Of a stretch of DNA of 7,843 bases, positions 1-5,263 are shown in pieces (the stretch's first letter is position 1; every line of letters begins with the position of its first letter). This DNA is from DATLBY01 sp035526665. GTDB taxonomy: Bacteria; Acidobacteriota; Terriglobia; Bryobacterales; Bryobacteraceae. Position numbers and translations under genes: made by a program. The notes under the pieces were generated by a model. That model was given only the letters and a program-made list of their open reading frames with translations, made no database searches and had not been told where the DNA came from. The stretch is from assembly GCA_035526665.1 (NCBI GenBank), contig DATLBY010000073.1, forward strand, positions 1-7,843, written 5' to 3'.

Positions 1-753
1 CTGCCGGCCTTCCGACACGGTGAACTCGGCTGCATCCTGGCGGTCATAGTCCATGGATATGTATTGGTGCGGCTGAAATAGTCTCAATTTCCGTACTTTT
101 TCGGTGGAAACCCGGCTGGCAGTCAGGTTGGCGACACAGCCCCCGGGGAACGCCAGCCTCACATTCGCGATATCGACACGTTCGGACAAAATGGATACCC
201 CGGCAGCCCGTACATCTTCCGGCATCGTCCCTGTCATTGCCAAAACGATATCGATGTCGTGAATCATCAGATCGAGCACAACGTCCACATCGAGACTGCG
301 CGGGCTAAACATGCTGAGCCGGTGAATCTCAAAAAACAAGGGCAGGGTGGCCACTTTCATGAGCGCTTCCACGGCGGGATTGAATCGCTCCAAATGTCCG
401 ACCTGGAGAATTCTGTTGTGAGTGGCAGCCGCATCCAGCAACGCCTGGGCAGACGTCAGATTCTGGGCGATCGGCTTTTCCACCAGCACATCGATGCCGC
501 TTTCCAGAAGCAAACAGCCGATTCCGGCGTGCGTTGTCGTGGGCGAGGCAATGATGGCGGCATCTACCCTGCCCTGCAACTGCTCCGGATGCTCCGCCGC
601 CGCACAACCATACTGTTCGGCGGCGGCCCTCGCCCTGGCTGCGTCCGTGTCTATGACGGCTACAAGCTCGGTCTCTTCCGACTCATGGATGACACGCAGA
701 TGATTCTTGCCGAAGCCACCCGCCCCTACAACCGCCAAGCGCAGTCTGTTCAC
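1..753 (-). CDS. Gfo/Idh/MocA family oxidoreductase, GnnA-like (partial, C-terminus off the left edge)
   Basis: This is an NAD(P)-dependent sugar dehydrogenase of the Gfo/Idh/MocA family, cytoplasmic, probably acting on a UDP-sugar. I translated 251 codons on the minus strand from a GTG at 753-751 to the window edge without a stop. The N-terminal Rossmann fold shows LAVVGAGGFG (G10-x-G12-x2-G15). The family signature EKP is at residues 92-94, and GHLERFNPA follows near 119-127. DLMIHDID at 161-168 supplies the conserved Asp/His/Asp of the C-terminal domain. About 60-80 residues are likely missing. The GHLERFNPA and STEKVRKLRLF segments, and lpxB about 3.3 kb away, favour a role like GnnA, which oxidises UDP-GlcNAc at C3 so that an amino-linked lipid A can be made. 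The family is clear; the substrate is inferred, and no GnnB aminotransferase is in the window. No Shine-Dalgarno site precedes the GTG, and the start is 18 bp from the divergent helicase start. Confidence 0.88.
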   Translation of the reverse strand, partial: MNRLRLAVVGAGGFGKNHLRVIHESEETELVAVIDTDAARARAAAEQYGCAAAEHPEQLQGRVDAAIIASPTTTHAGIGCLLLESGIDVLVEKPIAQNLTSAQALLDAAATHNRILQVGHLERFNPAVEALMKVATLPLFFEIHRLSMFSPRSLDVDVVLDLMIHDIDIVLAMTGTMPEDVRAAGVSILSERVDIANVRLAFPGGCVANLTASRVSTEKVRKLRLFQPHQYISMDYDRQDAAEFTVSEGRQ

Positions 754-759
754 GTGGTG

Positions 760-765
760 TAATGT
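760..765 (+). promoter_or_regulatory. Candidate -10 element for the helicase, overlapping the opposite-strand -10
   Basis: TAATGT fits the TAnnnT core of a -10 element and lies 6 nt before the ATG at 772, the spacing expected for a leaderless transcript. It overlaps the minus-strand element TACATT (766-761) by five bases, so one AT-rich patch could serve both directions. It is not preceded by a correctly placed TGn and I see no -35, so it is weaker than its minus-strand partner. Confidence 0.3.
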
Positions 766-769
766 AGCA
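761..769 (-). promoter_or_regulatory. Extended -10 promoter element for the GnnA-like gene
   Basis: Read on the minus strand the bases are TGCTACATT, a TGn-extended -10 (TGC then TACATT). It ends 7 nt before the GTG start at 753, so transcription would begin at or next to the start codon. No convincing -35 hexamer is seen, which is common for extended -10 promoters. The same TGCTAnnnT pattern precedes two other genes in the window. The promoter is predicted from sequence only. Confidence 0.45.
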
Positions 770-771
770 GA

Positions 772-3150
772 ATGAGTAGCAAAGAAAAGGCGAAGATCAC
801 AGCTGGATCGAACCTGGCGCTGGGTTTCCCTGAGTTTTCCCAGCAGCAGGCACTGGCGCACGCCGGCAGCGTCGAGGCCGCCGTGGTCCGTTTCCAGGAG
901 TGGATGGCGGCTGACAATTCACCGATTCGATCAATCCGCCATCAACCTGCCCGGCCCGCGGTTACGGCGCCGCTACCCGATTCGGTGGACCTCAAGCTGC
1001 GAGCCGCCTTAGCCAGGCGTGGAATTCGAGAGCTGTACAGCCATCAGGCAGAGGCCTTCAGCGAGATCGAAAACCAAAAAAATGTGGTCATCGTGACGCC
1101 TACGGCCAGCGGTAAGACGCTGTGCTACAACCTGCCGGTGTTGAATCGTTTGCTAACAGACCCTACTGCCCGGGCGATCTATCTGTTTCCCACCAAAGCC
1201 CTGGCGGAGGATCAACTTCACGAATTTCAGGCGGCTGTGGACGCCATGGAATCGGGCATTCGCGCGTTCACCTATGATGGCGACACGCCCCAGGATGCCC
1301 GTAAAGCCATTCGCGAACGCGCCAACGTGGTGCTCACGAATCCCGACATGCTCCACAGCGGCATCCTGCCGCACCATACGAAATGGGCCAAGTGCTTTGA
1401 GAATCTCCAGTATTTTGTCATTGATGAGCTCCACTACTACCGGGGGGTTTATGGGAGCCATCTCGCGAATTTGCTGCGGAGGCTGAAGCGGATCTGCGCG
1501 TTCTACGGATCGTCTCCCAAATTCATCTGCTGCTCAGCGACAATTGCCAATCCCAAGGAACTGGCTGAGGCGCTTACGGGCGAAGCGTTCGAACTGGTGG
1601 AGCGGAACGGCGCGCCTTCGGGTGAAAAGTACTTTGTTTTCTACAATCCTCCTGTGGTAAACCGACAGCTCGGAATACGCAGAAGCTATCTGCACGAAAC
1701 TCGCCGGATTGCCCTCGAGTTTATCAACCGCGGCCAGCAGACGCTGGTGTTTGCCAATAACCGGCTAGCTACCGAGATCCTGATTACATACCTGAAGGAG
1801 GCCTGCCAGCACCATCCGGCATCGGCGGACTCGATTCGCGGATACCGGGGCGGCTATCTTCCGAGAGAGCGGCGCGAGATCGAGCGCAAACTGCGCGACG
1901 GCGAAATCAAAGCCGTGGTGGCGACGAATGCACTCGAGTTAGGAATCGATATAGGATCCCTGGATGCTGTGGTGATGGCGGGTTACCCCGGGACGATTGC
2001 CTCCACGCTGCAGCGCGCAGGCCGGGCGGGAAGAAGGCAGACGGCGTCGATTGCCGTCCTGGTGGCGAGCAGCTCCGCCCTGGATCAATACATCGTCGAG
2101 CATCCCGACTATTTCTTCAATCGATCTCCGGAACACGCCTACATCAATCCGGATAATCTTGAGATCGCCCTGAATCACCTTCGCTGCGCGGCCTTCGAAC
2201 TGCCGATTCGCGACGACGAAAAATTCGGTCCTCACGACCTGGGAGAATTGTGCAAGTTTCTGGAAGAGACCGGATTTCTGCATCACTCAGGCCGCGCCTG
2301 GCACTGGACATCGGACACGTATCCGGCAGACGCGGTAAGCCTGCGGGCCGTGACCAGCGACAATTTCGTGGTGGTGGACATCACCGGAGACCACAAGGTG
2401 ATTGCCGACGTTTCCTTCCCGACGGCCCTGACGGCATTGCATGAGAAAGCAATTTATCTGCACGAGGCCCGGCAATACCAGGTGGAACGCTTCGATTACG
2501 AAGGCCGCAAGGCCTACGTGCGCCGGGTGGATTCGGATTACTTCACCGATGCGATCGACTACACGCAGGTAAAGGTGCTGGAGGAGATGGAGACAGCGCC
2601 GCTCCGTGTTAGCGCCACTGCGGCCCACGGCGATGTGCGCGTCAACCGCCAAGTGGTCGGCTGGAAGAAGGTGCGGTTCTTCACGCTCGAAAATGTTGGA
2701 TCGGGACACCTCTCCATGCCGGAACAGGAGATGCACACCACAGCGTTCTGGCTGCATTTTCCCGCGGCATTCCTGGCGGAATTTGCCGATTTACCGGCGG
2801 CCGAGAGGCACAGCGGCATCACCGGCATGGGAAACGCCCTGAGATCGGTGGCGGCACTGCTGCTGATGTGCGATCCACGCGACCTGGGGGTCGCGATGAC
2901 GGAGGATATCTCGCAAGGATTGCAGGTATTCGAACCGAATCTATATCTCTACGACGCTTACCCCGGCGGGGTGGGGCAGAGCGCGCCGCTCTTCCGGCTG
3001 GTCTCCCGTCTATTGAAACTGACTTCCGAGTTGATTCGCAGTTGCCCGTGTGAAGGCGGCTGTCCCAGCTGTGTGGGTCCGGTAGGTGAAGTCGGAGAAC
3101 GGGGAAAAGAGGCAGCCTTGCGATTCCTCGACGCCCTGCTGCCGGCCTGA
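772..3150 (+). CDS. DEAD/DEAH-box helicase with C-terminal DUF1998 zinc-binding region (MrfA/YprA type)
   Basis: This is an ATP-dependent superfamily 2 DNA helicase, 792 residues, complete and close to the roughly 750 of Bacillus MrfA. Motifs appear in order: LYSHQAEAF (88-96), Walker A TASGKT (111-116), FPTKALAEDQ (139-148), TNPDMLH (189-195), Walker B DELH (218-221), SAT (255-257), LVFANNR (325-331), ATNALELGIDIG (384-395) and QRAGRAGRR (414-422). The C-terminus has YPGGVG and a cysteine cluster C758-x-C760-x3-C764-x2-C767, the metal-binding signature of MrfA-like proteins. In Bacillus, MrfA works with the exonuclease MrfB (YprB) in mitomycin-lesion repair. No mrfB lies beside this gene here, so a DNA-repair role is inferred from the family. 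An in-frame TAA at 760-762 makes the ATG at 772 the first possible start; it has no Shine-Dalgarno site. The gene is divergent from the GnnA-like gene and convergent with the next one. Confidence 0.93.
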   Translation: MSSKEKAKITAGSNLALGFPEFSQQQALAHAGSVEAAVVRFQEWMAADNSPIRSIRHQPARPAVTAPLPDSVDLKLRAALARRGIRELYSHQAEAFSEIENQKNVVIVTPTASGKTLCYNLPVLNRLLTDPTARAIYLFPTKALAEDQLHEFQAAVDAMESGIRAFTYDGDTPQDARKAIRERANVVLTNPDMLHSGILPHHTKWAKCFENLQYFVIDELHYYRGVYGSHLANLLRRLKRICAFYGSSPKFICCSATIANPKELAEALTGEAFELVERNGAPSGEKYFVFYNPPVVNRQLGIRRSYLHETRRIALEFINRGQQTLVFANNRLATEILITYLKEACQHHPASADSIRGYRGGYLPRERREIERKLRDGEIKAVVATNALELGIDIGSLDAVVMAGYPGTIASTLQRAGRAGRRQTASIAVLVASSSALDQYIVEHPDYFFNRSPEHAYINPDNLEIALNHLRCAAFELPIRDDEKFGPHDLGELCKFLEETGFLHHSGRAWHWTSDTYPADAVSLRAVTSDNFVVVDITGDHKVIADVSFPTALTALHEKAIYLHEARQYQVERFDYEGRKAYVRRVDSDYFTDAIDYTQVKVLEEMETAPLRVSATAAHGDVRVNRQVVGWKKVRFFTLENVGSGHLSMPEQEMHTTAFWLHFPAAFLAEFADLPAAERHSGITGMGNALRSVAALLLMCDPRDLGVAMTEDISQGLQVFEPNLYLYDAYPGGVGQSAPLFRLVSRLLKLTSELIRSCPCEGGCPSCVGPVGEVGERGKEAALRFLDALLPA

Positions 3151-3156
3151 CGAAAT

Positions 3157-3171
3157 TAGCTTGCAGAGCTA
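3157..3171. terminator. Small hairpin between convergent genes, possible weak bidirectional terminator
   Basis: TAGCT (3157-3161) pairs with AGCTA (3167-3171) around a five-base loop. It sits in the 23-bp gap between the helicase stop and the stop of the minus-strand gene. The stem is short and no strong T-run follows on either strand, so this is a weak candidate placed mainly by its position. Confidence 0.25.
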
Positions 3172-3173
3172 GG

Positions 3174-3944
3174 CTAGCGCTTCTTCTCTTCCGGGAAAAT
3201 TGCGTAACCGGCGGGCGGCGGGTATAAACTCTGCAACAAGGTCAGCCGCTTGCGCAGGAACCGGCTGGGGAGCTGGCGCGGTCCAGTCTCCACGTCAATG
3301 TCGCAGCAGATGCCGTGAAGATAGAGCGTGAGGGTGTCAATGAAGGACTGCCGCGCATACTCCCGGAACATCTTGGTTTCACGGCCTACCTTATTCGCGC
3401 GGCGAACCAGCGACTGCTTGAGATGCCAGCTCTCCTCATCTACTTCCCCGTGCACATCGGCCGCCAGTTCCTCGCGAACGAGAGTGAAGTATTGGCGCTG
3501 CGCATCTTCGGTCCAATATTGGGACATGAGGGCCGAAAGTAAATGATAGAAGCGGTAGTGATAGTCGGCGACTTCCTGGTCCTTTAGAGCGAAGGCCAGC
3601 AGAGTTTCTTCCTTGGACACCACACAGGAAGTCCACGATACGCGGTTTTGCGACGGCTTTTCGAGCCGGACCATGTCCGCCTGCCGGCCCGCGACGGCAC
3701 GATCCCTGCCTTGCACTTTCTCCAGATACGGTACTAGGAGGATGAAAACTTTCGGAAGTTTGGACGCGATGGATGCGGGAAGAGCAGCGATAGGCTCTTC
3801 CAGATACTCCTTAATATCCTCGTCCGTCAAGGGTAGAGCGGCAAAGTAGTAGGAGAACTGCTTGCCGAGCGGAATCATCTCGCGGCGGTACCGCTCCGCG
3901 AACTGACCCACGCTCAGATTAGCGGGATCGGGTTGAGCTGGCAT
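3174..3944 (-). CDS. Conserved-looking hypothetical protein, unrecognised, 256 residues
   Basis: I do not recognise this protein. It has no signal peptide and no membrane segment, so it is probably cytoplasmic. It looks mostly alpha-helical and rich in aromatic residues, with Tyr/Phe/His clusters such as DYHYRFYHLL (127-136) and QYWTEDAQRQYF (142-153). The C-terminal part has LYLHGICCDIDVETGPRQLP (207-226), then a basic stretch RFLRKRL and a Pro-rich end PPPAGYAIFPEEKKR. Cysteines are only C107, C213 and C214, so there is no obvious metal site. I chose ATG 3944 because the frame upstream is antisense to lpxB and yields only Arg/Pro-rich sequence. There is no Shine-Dalgarno site, but an extended -10 lies 13 nt upstream. 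The gene is divergent from lpxB across a 158-bp gap and convergent with the helicase, so it is probably transcribed alone. Confidence 0.75.
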   Translation of the reverse strand: MPAQPDPANLSVGQFAERYRREMIPLGKQFSYYFAALPLTDEDIKEYLEEPIAALPASIASKLPKVFILLVPYLEKVQGRDRAVAGRQADMVRLEKPSQNRVSWTSCVVSKEETLLAFALKDQEVADYHYRFYHLLSALMSQYWTEDAQRQYFTLVREELAADVHGEVDEESWHLKQSLVRRANKVGRETKMFREYARQSFIDTLTLYLHGICCDIDVETGPRQLPSRFLRKRLTLLQSLYPPPAGYAIFPEEKKR

Positions 3945-3957
3945 GGAAACGATCACA

Positions 3958-3966
3958 ATTCTAGCA
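3958..3966 (-). promoter_or_regulatory. Extended -10 promoter element for the 256-residue hypothetical gene
   Basis: On the minus strand this reads TGCTAGAAT, an extended -10 close to the E. coli-type TGnTATAAT. It ends 13 nt before the ATG at 3944, predicting a leader of only about six nucleotides. It differs by one base from the element ahead of lpxB, which lies at the other end of the same intergenic gap on the other strand. No good -35 is seen. Confidence 0.45.
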
Positions 3967-4085
3967 AACTCAGCAGCGAGCAGCGCTGTTCTCCTAGGTC
4001 GACACTGCTCCTTTTGCTCGCAGGTTAGAGGGCCAGCGCGTTGAGATCGTTTCCCGGAATTCACAAGGGTGGGGCGCAGGGATGT

Positions 4086-4094
4086 TGCTAGACT
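4086..4094 (+). promoter_or_regulatory. Extended -10 promoter element for lpxB
   Basis: The bases are TGCTAGACT, an extended -10 that ends 8 nt before the GTG start of lpxB. Transcription would start within a base or two of the start codon. Together with the lack of a Shine-Dalgarno site this suggests leaderless translation. The rest of the 3945-4102 gap holds short palindromes such as CAGCGCTG (3981-3988) and CCTAGG (3993-3998), but no operator I can name. Confidence 0.45.
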
Positions 4095-4102
4095 AGGCCC
4101 TA

Positions 4103-5263
4103 GTGCCCCCAAAAATCCTAGTTTCCGCCGGAGAGGCCTCAGGGGATCTCTACGCCTCGGAGCTGGTGACGGCGCTGCGGGAGAGCTGGCCGGACGCGGA
4201 ATTTTTCGGATGCGCCGGTCCCAGGATGCGGGCCGCCGGAGTGCGCGCCGTGGTCGACTCGGCCAACCTGGCGGTGGTGGGACTAGTCGAAGTTCTCTCT
4301 CACGTCCCCGGAATCTACCGGGAATTTCGCAAGTTGGTGAGCGCGGCCAAGCGGGAACGGCCCGCTCTGGCAATTCTCACCGATAGCCCGGATTTCCATC
4401 TGCGTCTAGCAAAAAAGTTGAAACGCCTGGGAATTCCAGTGATTTATTTAATCGCTCCTCAGGTCTGGGCCTGGCGACAGGGCCGGGTTCGGCAGATGCG
4501 GCGGAATCTGAATAAGTTGTTATGTATCTTTCCCTTTGAGAAGAAGTTTTTTGAGACGCACGGTATCCCAGTGGAGTATCTGGGTCACCCTTTAACGCGA
4601 ATTGTAAGGCCAAACACCTCAAAAGACGCGTTTTTTCGGAAACACGGTATTGACGGCAGCCGTCCAGTAATTACGCTCCTTCCCGGCAGCCGGATCGGGG
4701 AGGTGGCGCGTCATCTGCCCCCTCTGTCGTTGGCAGCAGCTCTGCTGAAACAGGAGCACGGCGCGACGCTGATACTCGCTGTTCCGGCAGGATTCAGCGA
4801 CAAAGCAGGCCTTAATTTTTTTGGGGAACGAATTAGCGGAGCGCCCATCCAAATAGTGGAAGGGCAAACCTGGGATGCTATCGCTCATGCGGATATGGTA
4901 ATCGCGGCCAGTGGAACAGTCACCATCGAAGCTGCCCTACTCGGCGCACCGATGGTGACCTTTTACCGCGTTACGCCGGTGAGCTGGTTATTAGGCAAGC
5001 TCCTCTTGCGAGTCCCTTTCTACTCCATGGTGAATCTGGTGGCCGAACGCAGGATTGTACCGGAGTTGATGCAGCGTGAGGCCACCGGTGAAAATTTGGC
5101 GCACGCAGCCGGAATGTTGTTGACTAATCCGGCGGCCCGGCAGGCCATGCAGCGGGACCTGGCGGAAGTGACGGCGAAGCTGCAAACGCGGGAAGACCCC
5201 ATGCAGCGCGCAGCAGAGGTAGTAGGCAGGATTTTGAAGAAGGAATTGAAACATGGTTTGTAA
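4103..5263 (+). CDS. lpxB: Lipid-A-disaccharide synthase LpxB
   Basis: LpxB is a GT19 glycosyltransferase at the inner membrane. It joins UDP-2,3-diacylglucosamine to 2,3-diacylglucosamine-1-phosphate (lipid X) to form the lipid A disaccharide. The 386-residue length matches the family (382 in E. coli). Family motifs are clear: SAGEASGDLYAS (8-19), CAGPRM (37-42), VVGLVEVL (58-65), TDSPDF (93-98), IAPQVWAWRQGRV (117-129), IFPFE (142-146), GHPL (161-164), LLPGSR (192-197, whose Arg matches the conserved catalytic-region Arg), and the nucleotide-binding part SGTVTIEAALLGAPMVTFYR (270-289). An in-frame TAG at 4094-4096 leaves GTG 4103 as the first start; it has no Shine-Dalgarno site. The last 11 bp overlap the M1-like gene, so the two are probably co-transcribed. 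Base composition dips locally, to about 37% GC in 4501-4560, without breaking the frame. The gene marks the host as an LPS-making Gram-negative. Confidence 0.97.
   Translation: MPPKILVSAGEASGDLYASELVTALRESWPDAEFFGCAGPRMRAAGVRAVVDSANLAVVGLVEVLSHVPGIYREFRKLVSAAKRERPALAILTDSPDFHLRLAKKLKRLGIPVIYLIAPQVWAWRQGRVRQMRRNLNKLLCIFPFEKKFFETHGIPVEYLGHPLTRIVRPNTSKDAFFRKHGIDGSRPVITLLPGSRIGEVARHLPPLSLAAALLKQEHGATLILAVPAGFSDKAGLNFFGERISGAPIQIVEGQTWDAIAHADMVIAASGTVTIEAALLGAPMVTFYRVTPVSWLLGKLLLRVPFYSMVNLVAERRIVPELMQREATGENLAHAAGMLLTNPAARQAMQRDLAEVTAKLQTREDPMQRAAEVVGRILKKELKHGL
5240..5244 (+). promoter_or_regulatory. Shine-Dalgarno site of the M1-like gene, inside the lpxB coding region
   Basis: AAGGA lies 8 nt before the ATG at 5253, within the last codons of lpxB. 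It is the only clear ribosome binding site among the starts in this window, and it belongs to the only gene that is internal to a transcript. It supports ATG 5253 as the start and suggests translation coupled to lpxB. Confidence 0.7.

Noticed and set aside
259..762. Plus-strand open frame of 167 codons
   Set aside because: It is exactly antisense to the GnnA-like gene, whose Rossmann and EKP motifs are unmistakable; the plus-strand translation has no recognisable domain.
2287..2757. Minus-strand open frame of 156 codons inside the helicase
   Set aside because: It is a shadow of the helicase, with no start signal or domain.
3971..4021. Possible long inverted repeat in the hypothetical-lpxB gap (GCGAGCAG against CTGCTC and GCTCGC)
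   Set aside because: The arms do not pair continuously; only short palindromes such as CAGCGCTG and CCTAGG are real, which is too little for an operator or terminator call.
3945..4373. In-frame upstream extension of the minus-strand hypothetical gene by 143 codons to an ATG at 4373
   Set aside because: Most of it is antisense to the N-terminus of lpxB and codes for an Arg/Pro-rich low-complexity sequence, unlike the helical protein that follows ATG 3944.
4501..4680. Lower GC inside lpxB as a sign of horizontal transfer or insertion
   Set aside because: The dip is short and lies within conserved LpxB motifs in an unbroken frame, so it does not mark an insertion.
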